This document shows positions 17,301 to 26,629 of a DNA stretch of 38,396 nt, in pieces (the stretch's first letter is position 1; every line of letters starts with the position of its first letter). The notes under the pieces were generated by a model. It made no database searches. It had not been told where the DNA came from and was given only the letters and a program-made list of their open reading frames with translations. A program made the position numbers and the translations under genes. This DNA comes from Planctomycetota bacterium (GTDB taxonomy: Bacteria; Planctomycetota; Planctomycetia; Planctomycetales; Planctomycetaceae), in contig JAQBVJ010000069.1 of NCBI GenBank assembly GCA_027623235.1, positions 1 to 38,396 of the forward strand, written 5' to 3'.

Positions 17301-17909
17301 TCAGCCGGCGGTCGGTTCCGATGAATCCTCGCCAGCAGGCTCATCGAATTTAACTCGGGCGTAAATATCGCTCACTCGGAGCTCGCACTGAACCGACTCA
17401 AGACGGATCACACTGCCAGGCTCTTCGGTTTCCTGGAATCGCCAGCCACCCTCAGGTTCACGCCGAAAATGCTCAATATGAATCCGGTCCTGAGCGACAA
17501 GAAAATACTCCTGCAGCGAATCGATCCGGCGATAGTGCTCTGATTTTTCGCCGCGGTCGTAAGCTTCCGTGGAAGGAGAAAGCACTTCAAGAATCACTCG
17601 TGGGTTCAACAGCGTGTCGAGCTGCTCATCCTCAAACTGCGGGTCATCGCAAGCGACAACGACATCCGGGTACGTGTAGAGCCCGGTCGGAGACACTTTG
17701 ACCCGCATGTCGGCCGTGTAAGCCTCACACGGCTTACCCTCAACAGCATTGAGAATTCGTTGAGTCAGATTCGCGGAGATGATGTTGTGTTTCCGGCTCG
17801 CGCCGGTCATCGCGAACATGTCGCCGTTGAAGTACTCGTGCTTCTCCTGCGAGGCACGCTCGATGGCGAGGTACTCTTCGGGCGAAATTCTTTGCTCAGC
17901 GGTGGACAT
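17301..17909 (-). CDS. Uma2 family (DUF820) restriction-endonuclease-fold protein
   Basis: 202 residues from the ATG at 17909 (MSTAEQRISPEEYLAIER). A start at 17960 adds 17 residues with no family likeness. PD-(D/E)XK fold features of the family are visible: ERASQEKHEYFNGDMFAMTGAS, YTYPDVVVAC (catalytic Asp), LLNPRVILEVLSPSTEAYDRGEKSEHYRRI (the E-V-L-S-P-S-T block, catalytic Glu) and LQEYFLVAQD. Uma2 proteins are numerous in planctomycetes and cyanobacteria, and their cellular role is not established. The gene lies 23 bp upstream of the amidohydrolase gene on the same strand. Confidence 0.88.
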   Translation of the reverse strand: MSTAEQRISPEEYLAIERASQEKHEYFNGDMFAMTGASRKHNIISANLTQRILNAVEGKPCEAYTADMRVKVSPTGLYTYPDVVVACDDPQFEDEQLDTLLNPRVILEVLSPSTEAYDRGEKSEHYRRIDSLQEYFLVAQDRIHIEHFRREPEGGWRFQETEEPGSVIRLESVQCELRVSDIYARVKFDEPAGEDSSEPTAG

Positions 17910-17977
17910 CGCTCTGCTCCGATCCGGTTTCAGCTTTGCGACAGTATATCCAGTCGCCACTCGAATCCGATCCGCGT

Positions 17978-18925
17978 TCAGATTTTCTTCCGGCCGAGCA
18001 CGTTGACTCCGCTGCCGATAATCAGATTGTTTCGCCAGGCCCAGCGGTAGAACCAGCCGGCCTTTTCCGGGGGCAGGACGATTTCTTCCTCGAATCCCGC
18101 CTCGCGAAACCAGGTGCAGAGTTCACTCGTCGTGTGGTGGTACTGAAACTCGGGCGCGTACCAGTCGAACGTGTCGCAGATTCGATTTTCCCTCAGGGGA
18201 TGAGTGCTGAAGTTAACGACCTTGCTGAGCGACTGCTTGACCAGGGGAATCCCGCCGAGCGTTGCTCCGAACCGGCACCACGGCTCCAGATTTTCAGGTT
18301 TCATCTTCGTCGTTCGTCGACGAAGAAAATTGTTGAGAGCTTCCTGCCACCATGTGTTGCGGCGGTAAAGCCACACAGCCATGCGGCCACCCGGCATGAC
18401 CATTTTCGCGACGGCGTCAAACACAGCCCGCGTGTCGACGTCGTGATGCATCACGCCAATCGAAAACGCAAAGTCGAATGAGCCTTCCGGAAACGGCAGT
18501 TTTTTGAGGTCCGCCTGAACGAGCTTGACCGAGTCAAGGTGCCCGCAAAGTTTCGATGCTTTTTCCACGGCCGAGCTGTGGTCCGCTCCAGTCACGATGG
18601 CTCCCGCCTCGCCGGCAACTTTGCAGTAGCGGCCGCCCCCGCAGCCCGCATCGAGAACCTTCAGTCCCGACAACTCTTCCGCGGCGACACCCGTCTTTGC
18701 ACGAAACGTCGCCCGATCTTCGTCATCATGAGCCACCTCGTAGCGGTTCCACTGAAGCCCGAAGCTGGCGAGGTGTTCCTGCTCGACGAACCTCGAGATT
18801 CCGTGCACGATCGGATGCGAGACCGAGCACACGGCGCACGAAACCGTGACGTCATTAACGGCAAGCGGAGCCGAACATTCAGGGCAAACGAGCTCTTCAG
18901 GAATGCGATTCACGGTGGCCCTCAT
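17978..18925 (-). CDS. Class I SAM-dependent methyltransferase with N-terminal zinc-ribbon
   Basis: 315 residues. The N-terminal 45 residues form a Trm112-like zinc ribbon (CPEC ... CAVC then IVHGISRFV). The Rossmann methyltransferase core follows: motif I LDAGCGGGRYCKVAGEAGA near residue 94, acidic motif II VTGADHS, VKLVQADLKKLPFPEGSFDF, and IGVMHHDVDTRAVF. The C-terminal part (WYAPEFQYHHTTSELCTWFREAGFEE) is typical of small-molecule or lipid methyltransferases of the Methyltransf_11 type. Substrate unknown. It ends about 70 bp before the Uma2 start and begins 44 bp after the RibBA stop, all on the minus strand, so it may be read through from ribBA. Confidence 0.85.
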   Translation of the reverse strand: MRATVNRIPEELVCPECSAPLAVNDVTVSCAVCSVSHPIVHGISRFVEQEHLASFGLQWNRYEVAHDDEDRATFRAKTGVAAEELSGLKVLDAGCGGGRYCKVAGEAGAIVTGADHSSAVEKASKLCGHLDSVKLVQADLKKLPFPEGSFDFAFSIGVMHHDVDTRAVFDAVAKMVMPGGRMAVWLYRRNTWWQEALNNFLRRRTTKMKPENLEPWCRFGATLGGIPLVKQSLSKVVNFSTHPLRENRICDTFDWYAPEFQYHHTTSELCTWFREAGFEEEIVLPPEKAGWFYRWAWRNNLIIGSGVNVLGRKKI

Positions 18926-18969
18926 TCCTGCGGCGTCTATCTCCGAGGGTTCGCACGACGAGGCGTGCT

Positions 18970-20223
18970 CTACGGAGCGGCTTCACCGGACGGAGCCTCT
19001 TTCGGCAGCACGTGACCCATTTTGTCCCGCTTGGTGGCCATGTACTTTTCCCGCTGCTTTAAGTGCGGAGCGATGATCGGAACCTGCTCTACAACTTTCA
19101 AATCCCACGCGACTTCGAACGACTCGGTCTTCTTCGGGTTGTTCGTCAGCAGCCGGATTCTCGTCAGGCCGAGATCTTTCAGGATCTGCAGCCCGATCAT
19201 GTAGTCTCGCTGGTCCGATTTGTAGCCCAGCTTGTGATTCGCCTCGACGGTGTCATAGCCGTCGTCCTGAAGCTGGTACGCCTTCAACTTGGCGCTGAGC
19301 CCGATGCCGCGGCCCTCCTGCGGGAGGTACACGACCACTCCTGTTCCCTCCAGGCAGATCCGCTCGATCGCCTGGTGAAGCTGGTCTCCGCAGTCGCATC
19401 TGAGTGACCCGAGAATGTCGCCTGTAAAACACGATGAGTGCATTCGAACGAGCGGCGCGTCGACGGACCGCAGATCGCCCCACACCATCGCGAGCGGTTC
19501 CTGCTCTTCGTGCTCCACCCGGTAGGCGATAAATCGAGGTTTGCCGTACTCGCCCGTCTCGATGTCGACTTCGACTTCACGATGGATCAGCCGCTCGCCA
19601 AGACGCCGGTGCCGGATGAGTGACTCGATCGTGATGATGGGCATCTTGTGAGTCGCCGCGAACTCACGCAGTTCCTCGTGATCGGCCATGCCGGACGACT
19701 TTTGAGAGAGCATTTCGATCAGGCAGCCGACGGGCTGATGACCGGCCATCCGGACGAGATCGATTGTTGCCTCGGTGTGCCCGGCCCGTCGAAGAACTCC
19801 GCCGTCCTTTGCGCGGAGAATGTCGATGTGTCCTGGCCGAACGAAGTCGGAATGTTTTGAATCCGGGTCGGCGAGAGCTCGAATTGTGAGCGCGCGATTG
19901 TTAGCGCTGACCCCGGTTCCCGCGTTCAGATGGTCAACTGGCGTTAGAAAGTGAGTTCGGTGGGGAGTCGTGTTGGCCCCGCTGTCGACGATCGGTGAGA
20001 GGTGCAGCCGATCGGCCGTCTCACCCGAAAGTGGCACACAAAGCACACCAGCCCCGAATCGCAGCATGAACGAAACCTGTTCGGGAGTAATCGTCTCGGC
20101 AGCACAGACGAGATCGCCCTCATTTTCCCGGTCAGCATCGTCGACGACAATGATCATGCCGCCCTCACGCAGAGTGGCGATCGCCGTGTCGATCGAGTCG
20201 AACTGAAAGTCGTCTTCGCTCAT
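18970..20223 (-). CDS. ribBA: Bifunctional DHBP synthase / GTP cyclohydrolase II
   Basis: 417 residues from the ATG at 20223 (MSEDDFQFDSIDTAIATLREGG). The 20337 start adds 38 residues of non-family sequence. The N-terminal domain (1 to about 205) is 3,4-dihydroxy-2-butanone-4-phosphate synthase: VDDADRENEGDL, GTGVSANNRALTIRAL, and a RPGH plus RRAGHTEATIDL block. The C-terminal domain is GTP cyclohydrolase II: VRMHSSCFTGDILGSLRCDCGDQL with three zinc Cys, YLPQEGRGIGLSAKLKAYQLQD, and TNNPKK. Together they supply both precursors of riboflavin. No FMN riboswitch was recognised in the 250 bp upstream. Confidence 0.95.
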   Translation of the reverse strand: MSEDDFQFDSIDTAIATLREGGMIIVVDDADRENEGDLVCAAETITPEQVSFMLRFGAGVLCVPLSGETADRLHLSPIVDSGANTTPHRTHFLTPVDHLNAGTGVSANNRALTIRALADPDSKHSDFVRPGHIDILRAKDGGVLRRAGHTEATIDLVRMAGHQPVGCLIEMLSQKSSGMADHEELREFAATHKMPIITIESLIRHRRLGERLIHREVEVDIETGEYGKPRFIAYRVEHEEQEPLAMVWGDLRSVDAPLVRMHSSCFTGDILGSLRCDCGDQLHQAIERICLEGTGVVVYLPQEGRGIGLSAKLKAYQLQDDGYDTVEANHKLGYKSDQRDYMIGLQILKDLGLTRIRLLTNNPKKTESFEVAWDLKVVEQVPIIAPHLKQREKYMATKRDKMGHVLPKEAPSGEAAP

Positions 20224-20424
20224 GAAAATGCCGATTTGAAACGCTGCGGAATGACGAGCCCGACTGTAGCTTCCACAACCCGTCGGGAGAGGATTGTACG
20301 GGAAGGGCCGTCGCCTGTCTCGCCGCCTTGACTGCAACGTAAAAGTGACCTGGCAACCGGACCTGCTCCACGGCGACCACCCGGCGAATGCTGCGTGTTA
20401 CGCCGCAGCTTCCGCATGATTGCA

Positions 20425-20460
20425 GTTGGAATCGCCGAGACTGTTGGAATCGCCGAGACT
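20425..20460. repeat. 18-bp perfect tandem duplication
   Basis: GTTGGAATCGCCGAGACT at 20425-20442 recurs exactly at 20443-20460, between the giant protein gene's stop and ribBA. Confidence 0.88.
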
Positions 20461-20477
20461 GTGGCAACCCCGACTGG

Positions 20478-23400
20478 CTACTTCCGGGGAGCCAGTTCTT
20501 TGGGAATCGCCGGCAGTGCAACCTCCTGCTGAGGCACTGCTTTTTCAGGGGCCGCTGGCTTTGGCACCGCCTGTTCGGAGACCGCCTCCTTCGGCACTGC
20601 CTTTTCCGGTACTGCCTTTTCCGGTACAGCCTTTTCCGGTACAGCCTGTTCTGGCACGGCCTGCTTTGGAGTCGCAGTCAGCCGGATTCGGTCCTGGTAG
20701 GAAATCAGGTCGATGTATTTCCGCTGAGAATCGATATCCAGGGATCGGTACCCGGGATAGCCAGGTGCCGCGTACTCATTGAGGATTCGCCCCGATCGTT
20801 TGTCGAGGGTCATGATTTTGACAAGCTGGGTCTGCAGTTTCTGGTCGTAGCTGTTGGAAATCAGAATCATGACCGGGTTCCGTTCCAGGTCGGACACGAC
20901 CAGGCTTTGAGACTGCGCCTGATTGTCGTCCGTCGGTGCCACCTTCTGGTGCCAGACGAATTTTCCCGATTGACGGTCGAAGGCAACGATGTCGTGGCTG
21001 GCCCGGATCGTCTGCAGTTCGCCGTAGTACGACCGCGATCGCGACTGCCCGTTGAGCACAAGGTAAATGTGCTTGCGGTCGCTCAGCACAAAGTACTCGG
21101 TTCGTTTCGCACTGATCTCCGGCAGGCTGCCAAGCGATTTGAGCGTTCCGGTCAGCAGGTCGAGCAGCTGCAGTTTTCCGTCGGTGCCGAGAATCGCGAG
21201 CTCATCGTCATTCGAGCCCCGGAAGCGGCTGGTCGACGGGAAGTCCTTCTCCCAGAGACTCTCTTCTGTGTCGAGGTTGCGTGCCTGAATCACGATTCGA
21301 CTCGCGTTTCCCGTTTGAGTCGACGCGGTGATCAACGTGTTGTCATCGATCAGAAGTGCGTTGGTCAGCATCGACCGGACGGTCGGAACTTTGTCCGCCT
21401 GCGGCGTGTCCGCCGGCTCAAGCTCTTCGGGAAGAAGAACGCGTTTTCCGTCGGTGGCCCTCAATGCGTAATCACCCGTGCCGGAAGAGGACAGGACAAT
21501 CAGCCGCGAGAGCGAGCCGAAGATTCGTGTGCCGGCCGGGATCGCTCGCCGAGTCCACAGGACCTCACCCGTCTGCGTGTCGAGGATCGTGATTGTTCGC
21601 CGGGCCCGGTAGCAGATGTAGTTCGAGTTGACGACCGGAATCGGGTCGGCCCCCATGGTCGACCGGCCAGGGACTTCATTGAGGAATGCCGAACCGGGCG
21701 ACATCGCGCGGTAGTTCTGCTTGAGCATCGACGACCCGCCGTCCGGTGCTTCGGCCAGCTGAGTCCACAGGACTCGCCGATCGGGAATAGAGAGGCAGTT
21801 AAAGACGCCTCGGCTGAAGACGATCATTGTCGTACCGAGATGGAAGTGACGATTCACGCTGGCGCCCGTCGTGCCACTTCGGACGGGAACGGACCAGTAG
21901 AGAGAGCCGTCTGATTCCTTCACGAAGTTGATCCGCTGGGTCACGGACCCGTAGCTCTGCTGCACCCACTCGACACGCAGGCCGTCCAGCGCGGTGGAGT
22001 GGCCGGACTGCGGATTCAGACTGAAGATGCTGTTGTAAGAGTAAGACGTCGCCGTCCGAGTCAGTTTCATGTCGAACTCACCCCAGTCGGACGAGTCGGC
22101 CGTTCGGTCGTGGATGCCTGAGCGGAACAGCGACACGAGGCTTTTGACCGGGCGTCCGTCCGGCAGGGTCTCGCCGCCCAGTTCTTTTTCAAGACGCTCG
22201 GCCAGTCGCATCGCAGTGGCCGAATCGCCAGCCGACCGGTGACGCTCAATCAGCGCGACAAAGTGTGCGGCGACTTTCGGCAGATTGCGGCTCCATTGAG
22301 ACTGCATCAGCCAGCCGGTGGCTTCGTGGAGCCGGCTTTCATCGATCGCAGCGGCAGCAAAGCCTTCACGCAGAGCCTCGGTCGAGGTGTGAAACGGAAG
22401 CAGCCGTGCGAGGCGGACCTGTTCTGTTTGACCTGCGGCTGTTTCCACGAGTTTGAGGAGTTGCTCGCCAGCTTCAGCGCGGCTGGCTTTGTCAAGCCGG
22501 CCCCAGGTGTCGATCAGATGTCCTCGCAGCCAGCCGTCTTCTTCCGTTTCGACCTGCCGGTTGTCAGTCCGGGTGAACGGGACCCGACCTGGCGCGGCGA
22601 CCATTTCGAGCAGGACACCGAACGCCTCGGTGTGCCGGCCGAGGGCCGATGCGGTGACGAATCGCAACTGGTGATTCTCGGCGGCTTCTTCTGGCGATCG
22701 GACCAGTTTTGCGAGTCGATCGTGCAGTTCCGGCTGCTCCCCGGGCGAACGCCGGATGCGCGAAACGACGACCTGGCGAGTCAGATCGTCAACCTGCCGG
22801 CGGAAGTCGGGCGACTGCTGATACGGTTCACTCTGGGAGACTTTATCGAGCAGGCTCAGTCCGCGATCCAGTTCGCCTTCGGCCGCCGCGGCACTCGCTT
22901 CGAGGATCAGCGAATCCACATCGTCACGCGACTGCTCGCGAATCTCCGCAAGCTGTTTCTCCAGCGCGTCTTTCTGTTCCCACGCGGTCACGGCGGCCGG
23001 GTGGTGGGAAATCAGCATGCCGCGATACGTCAGCAGATTGCCGAGTGGCCGTTCGTTGTGCGGCAGGTCCTGCGTTGCGACGACCTTGCCCGTTTTCAGA
23101 TCGATGCCGACCAGTTCGTTCCGCTGCAGTGGCTGATACAGCATGTCGTCCACGATGACGCCGCGGCCGGACGGTTTGGATTCACTCCCGAACGAACACT
23201 CCCAGAGCGTCGAACCTTTGAGCGAAAGCGCCTGAGCGGAGTTCGCGCCGACCAGAATCGCTCGATCTTCCAGCACACCTGCCAGGTAGAGATTCGTAGC
23301 CTTCGGCCTCTGCCAGAGCCGCTTGCCGGTCGCCAGATCGAGGCACAGAAACGTGCCGGTGGAAAGGTTGGCTTCATCGGTGGTTTCCGCAGGAGTGAAG

Positions 23401-25571
23401 AACAGCTTGTCTCCGCGGATGACCGGCGCCGAAACCAGCCAGCGCTGATTCATTGATTCTGTCGGAGTGTTGTACGAGCCGAATCCTCGCTGGTTGTTCT
23501 TGTCGTCTTTCTTCCTGGGCGAGTAGCGGTAAGCCCACTGCACCGAACGTCGCGTCCGGTCGACGGCGATCAGCCAGCCGACACCAGTCGGGCAGATCAC
23601 CGTTCCGTCGGCCACCGCGAGATGCGAGGACCACATGCGACGGTTCGGGTCCTGGTCGATCCGCTTTTCGGCATACGCGATCGGTTGAGACCATTTCGGG
23701 TGACCGGTTTCCGCGTCCAGAGCCTGCAGGCAAATCTCGCTGTCCGACTCGGTCAGCACGAACAGGTCGCCTCCATCTGAAACGGGAGCTCCCAGAAAGA
23801 AGTGGCCACTGAGCGGCAGTGCGAATTCCTCGATCGAAGTCGGACCACCGGCTTCCCAGAGCGGTCGGCCGGTTTCCAGGTCGTAGGCTTTCAGCCGATT
23901 GCCGGTAAAAATCGCGTTGTTCTGGTTTCCGCCGAAGCGCATGCTCGCGTAACCGAGCGAGAAGACAGGATTGTCCTCAATCACGAACAGCCGCTGCCCG
24001 TCGCTGCTGAGAAGTCCGTGAGCCGCGTTCTGAAACATCAACTGTCCCAGCGGACCACCATTCGAATTCGGTGTGGAGGACTGAATGAAGTTGACCGGGT
24101 TGAAGCCCATCTGAATCTGCACCTGCGTGACTTCCGTCTGTCCGCTGAGCATGGCCTCGACGGAATCGTCGCCGCCAGCGGTCCACAGCGGCTTGCCCGT
24201 CGCTGCGTCCGCCACCTGGACTCCGCGGAACGTGCGGCAGATGATTTTCCCGTCGACAAGAAGCGGCATCGCGACGGGCAGAGTCGGCTGATTGGCGTCC
24301 GAGTAGCCCTCGATCATTTCGTCGATCTTCCGCTCCAGGGGACGGTTCCAGGTCGTCGGCATCGTCCAGCGTTTCAGCAGAACCGGAGCACTGCCGTCTC
24401 CGACGGCGAAGCGGCGGGGATTGGCAAACAGCATCAGCCACTCGTCGCTCGACACGGGCTGCGTGACAGACAGCCGGGTTCCGATGACATCCGGATCGAT
24501 GCCGTCCACTTTGAGCTGCTCCGCCAGGTCATCGCGGCCAGCGATGCGGAATGCAACGGCGGCTTTGCGGCGCCACGCGGCGGTTTCCGTCACTGGCGCT
24601 TTTACGGTGAGCAGTTGTTCGAGCCACTGCGCAGCAATTGAGAACTCACCGCGATCCAGATGCCGCGTCGCGAGCACGTCTGCGGCGCGCGGTCCGGACG
24701 GAGTCCAGAAATATCGCGTGGCCACTTCAACCAGTTGAGACGTCTCGCCACTCTCAATGGCCTCGCGCAGCAACTGATCCGCGACCGTTGAGAATTCCCG
24801 GATGTAGATTTCTCGATGTTCTGCAGGCACCCGACCCAGCAGGTTGATCGCTTCCTGCCGGATCGAAACCAGCGAGCCGTCTTTGTGCCGGATGAGCGTG
24901 TCGTGCGGAAACGCCCGCGGGTTGAAGAGCGCTTCGACAATCTCAACCACCAGATTCCACTCTTCGTTCTCCACGGCGCGGACGGCCCGCTCGTGCAGCG
25001 AGGTCTGCCGCGTCTCAACCGGGGCGCGACGATCGACGGCGTCGAGCATGACGGAGCCATCTTTGTTCAACTCCGGTTCCGCGACCTTCGGATCAGCTTT
25101 CGGTCCAAGGATGACCCTGGCAGGGGGAATCAATCCTCGCCCCTGGAAGAGGTTCTTGAAGATCTGCTGAACGGGATTCGGCGGAACAGGCTTTGCCGGA
25201 ACAGGCTTTGCCGGCTTCTCAGGCACGACTTTGGGTGGCTCGGCCTCGTCAACTTCGGGTATCCCGGGATCATCCGCTTTGGGAGCCTGGACCGGTTTCT
25301 CTTCAGTCTTTGTCGCTGGCTTCTCGGCGGGTTTTTCTGCGGGTTTTTCTGCGGGCTCCGACGCGGGTTTCTCAACCGGTTTCGGCTCAGCTTCTGGCTG
25401 TGGCTCAGCTTTCTGCTGCGCGACCTTCTCCTGTTCCTGAGCAGACGCGTGTTCGTTCAACACACCGCCAAACCAAAGCGGAGCGATGAGAAGAGCCGAG
25501 ACGCAGCCGCGCACCGCGATGGAAATTCTGCGATGCGAAATGCAACCCGGCGAAGAATCGAAGCGGAACAT
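20478..25571 (-). CDS. Giant secreted PQQ-like beta-propeller (quinoprotein-fold) protein
   Basis: 1697 residues from the ATG at 25571 (a TTG at 25586 would add five). An N-terminal signal sequence (about residues 15-45, ending HASAQ) is followed by a charged low-complexity stretch with EKPAEKPAEKPAEKP repeats to about 130, then a helical region (about 150-370). Two beta-propeller blocks with PQQ-type blades are then visible, recognised by repeats of the form xLxTGxxLWxx: ADAATGKPLWTAGG, AYDLETGRPLWEAGG, ALDAETGHPKWSQ, CLDLATGKRLWQR, ILDTQTGEVLWTRR. A helical middle section (about 905-1180) separates them. The C-terminus is a VPEKA-type pentapeptide repeat. No cofactor-binding enzyme residues can be assigned, so a scaffold role is as likely as a dehydrogenase. 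The gene is isolated, with its own upstream region. Confidence 0.85.
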   Translation of the reverse strand: MFRFDSSPGCISHRRISIAVRGCVSALLIAPLWFGGVLNEHASAQEQEKVAQQKAEPQPEAEPKPVEKPASEPAEKPAEKPAEKPATKTEEKPVQAPKADDPGIPEVDEAEPPKVVPEKPAKPVPAKPVPPNPVQQIFKNLFQGRGLIPPARVILGPKADPKVAEPELNKDGSVMLDAVDRRAPVETRQTSLHERAVRAVENEEWNLVVEIVEALFNPRAFPHDTLIRHKDGSLVSIRQEAINLLGRVPAEHREIYIREFSTVADQLLREAIESGETSQLVEVATRYFWTPSGPRAADVLATRHLDRGEFSIAAQWLEQLLTVKAPVTETAAWRRKAAVAFRIAGRDDLAEQLKVDGIDPDVIGTRLSVTQPVSSDEWLMLFANPRRFAVGDGSAPVLLKRWTMPTTWNRPLERKIDEMIEGYSDANQPTLPVAMPLLVDGKIICRTFRGVQVADAATGKPLWTAGGDDSVEAMLSGQTEVTQVQIQMGFNPVNFIQSSTPNSNGGPLGQLMFQNAAHGLLSSDGQRLFVIEDNPVFSLGYASMRFGGNQNNAIFTGNRLKAYDLETGRPLWEAGGPTSIEEFALPLSGHFFLGAPVSDGGDLFVLTESDSEICLQALDAETGHPKWSQPIAYAEKRIDQDPNRRMWSSHLAVADGTVICPTGVGWLIAVDRTRRSVQWAYRYSPRKKDDKNNQRGFGSYNTPTESMNQRWLVSAPVIRGDKLFFTPAETTDEANLSTGTFLCLDLATGKRLWQRPKATNLYLAGVLEDRAILVGANSAQALSLKGSTLWECSFGSESKPSGRGVIVDDMLYQPLQRNELVGIDLKTGKVVATQDLPHNERPLGNLLTYRGMLISHHPAAVTAWEQKDALEKQLAEIREQSRDDVDSLILEASAAAAEGELDRGLSLLDKVSQSEPYQQSPDFRRQVDDLTRQVVVSRIRRSPGEQPELHDRLAKLVRSPEEAAENHQLRFVTASALGRHTEAFGVLLEMVAAPGRVPFTRTDNRQVETEEDGWLRGHLIDTWGRLDKASRAEAGEQLLKLVETAAGQTEQVRLARLLPFHTSTEALREGFAAAAIDESRLHEATGWLMQSQWSRNLPKVAAHFVALIERHRSAGDSATAMRLAERLEKELGGETLPDGRPVKSLVSLFRSGIHDRTADSSDWGEFDMKLTRTATSYSYNSIFSLNPQSGHSTALDGLRVEWVQQSYGSVTQRINFVKESDGSLYWSVPVRSGTTGASVNRHFHLGTTMIVFSRGVFNCLSIPDRRVLWTQLAEAPDGGSSMLKQNYRAMSPGSAFLNEVPGRSTMGADPIPVVNSNYICYRARRTITILDTQTGEVLWTRRAIPAGTRIFGSLSRLIVLSSSGTGDYALRATDGKRVLLPEELEPADTPQADKVPTVRSMLTNALLIDDNTLITASTQTGNASRIVIQARNLDTEESLWEKDFPSTSRFRGSNDDELAILGTDGKLQLLDLLTGTLKSLGSLPEISAKRTEYFVLSDRKHIYLVLNGQSRSRSYYGELQTIRASHDIVAFDRQSGKFVWHQKVAPTDDNQAQSQSLVVSDLERNPVMILISNSYDQKLQTQLVKIMTLDKRSGRILNEYAAPGYPGYRSLDIDSQRKYIDLISYQDRIRLTATPKQAVPEQAVPEKAVPEKAVPEKAVPKEAVSEQAVPKPAAPEKAVPQQEVALPAIPKELAPRK
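20523..20657. repeat. 15-bp coding repeat (VPEKA type), about nine units
   Basis: Near the C-terminus of the giant propeller protein nine successive five-residue units (VPEQA, VPEKA three times, VPKEA, VSEQA, VPKPA, APEKA, VPQQE) are encoded by 15-bp repeats. The central copies are nearly identical in DNA, which suggests recent expansion. Confidence 0.85.
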
Positions 25572-25829
25572 GGCGAGTTCTCGCAAGCGTTAAATGAGCA
25601 GATACTGGCCGGTAAGCCGCGCGCCCTGGGCGGTCGCCCGTAAAACCCGGCAGAAAGTTCAGACGCGTCAGTATACAGGGGCCCCAGGCGATTGCTATTC
25701 GCAGATGCCGGAAGCACCCCAATCCCGCCCGCCCGACGGGTTGTTCTCTGAGTCAGAGAAGCCGCGCAGGCCGTTCGAATTCTGCCAGTCGCCCCGGTCA
25801 ATCGGGTCGCAGCGAACAACGGATCGTGA
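25572..25829. other. Intergenic region with a perfect palindrome
   Basis: It lies upstream of the giant propeller gene. TTCTCTGA-G-TCAGAGAA at 25744-25760 is a perfect 8-bp inverted repeat with a one-base centre, the size of a dimeric repressor site. No gene is supported here; the open frames are Arg-rich shadows. Confidence 0.45.
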
Positions 25830-26456
25830 TCAGTCTTCCTCCGCCCATCCGGAACCGGCGATCGAGAAAATCGAACCGTTTTTTTCAAAGTCCGGTCCGA
25901 ACGACAACTCCGCCACGAATAGAGTTTCGTATGGCGATCCGTCGATGCCAGGCACCTTGATTTTCGGTGGAGCGTTGTAGCCGTAGCCCGGGTCGGTCAC
26001 CTCGAACCGAGTCACGGCGCCGTCTTTGACGATCGCGTAGGCCGTCGCGACTTTGTGAGGCCACAGCCCGCCTCGACCAGGCTCGTAGCGGTACTGATCC
26101 GAAACGTCGTCGAGCCGGTCATTCGTAATCCCAAAGGGACCCAAAGCTGACATTAAGGCCTCTTTGTTTTCGCGGACCCGTTCGTGATCTGGATGACTTC
26201 CCGCTGGAGCCGGATTGACTCGGCTGAACGCATCGCGAAAAACCTCGGGATCCACTCCCAGAGCGCCGGCAATCAGTCGGACCGGCCGGCCGTGGTCGAC
26301 CGGGTCCGTCTCATACCCACCGGAAAACTCGACTCGAACCCGCAACGTGCCATCGGCAAGCTCTTCAGTCTGAGGCGGCACGGAAGACCAGGTCAGCACT
26401 CCGACGGGGATCAGCGCGGCAACTGCCAGCGCAGCGATCTGAGGCGGTTTCATCAT
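25830..26456 (-). CDS. Secreted or membrane-anchored protein of unknown function
   Basis: 208 residues beginning MMKPPQIAALAVAALIPVGVLTW, a signal peptide or anchor. The rest is soluble, with LRVRVEFSGGYETDPVDHGRPVRLIAGALGV in the N-terminal half (a family-like block of the type seen in exported planctomycete proteins) and the aromatic GYGYNAPPKIKVPG in the C-terminal half. I do not recognise the family. Either of two adjacent ATGs (26456, 26453) may be used. It is divergent from the oxidoreductase gene and 258 bp upstream of the giant propeller gene on the same strand. Confidence 0.65.
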   Translation of the reverse strand: MMKPPQIAALAVAALIPVGVLTWSSVPPQTEELADGTLRVRVEFSGGYETDPVDHGRPVRLIAGALGVDPEVFRDAFSRVNPAPAGSHPDHERVRENKEALMSALGPFGITNDRLDDVSDQYRYEPGRGGLWPHKVATAYAIVKDGAVTRFEVTDPGYGYNAPPKIKVPGIDGSPYETLFVAELSFGPDFEKNGSIFSIAGSGWAEED

Positions 26457-26500
26457 CGAGTCTCGTCGTCAAAAAAGGAGCAGGGCGAGCACCATGTCAT

Positions 26501-26530
26501 AACTCGAAGCGTGTGCGAGGGCGAACGTTG
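26501..26530. repeat. Possible half-element of the GAAGCG-GAG repeat family
   Basis: AACTCGAAGCGTGTGCGAGGGCGAACG resembles a degenerate single arm of the repeat at 3112-3190 (core CCCGAAGCGCGAGCGA). No second arm is seen, so this is weak. Confidence 0.3.
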
Positions 26531-26629
26531 CTCGGCCGCTGACTTTACTTCACATCGAAAACAGTCACACAATCCACCGGGCCAGCTCAACTGGTGATCC
26601 CGCATCGAAACCAAACTGGATGCCTCGTC

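Noticed and set aside
20388..21914. 508-aa plus-strand open frame over the end of the propeller gene
   Set aside because: Antisense to a clear coding region; Arg/His-rich with no recognisable fold.
22239..23456. 405-aa plus-strand open frame
   Set aside because: Shadow of the propeller protein.
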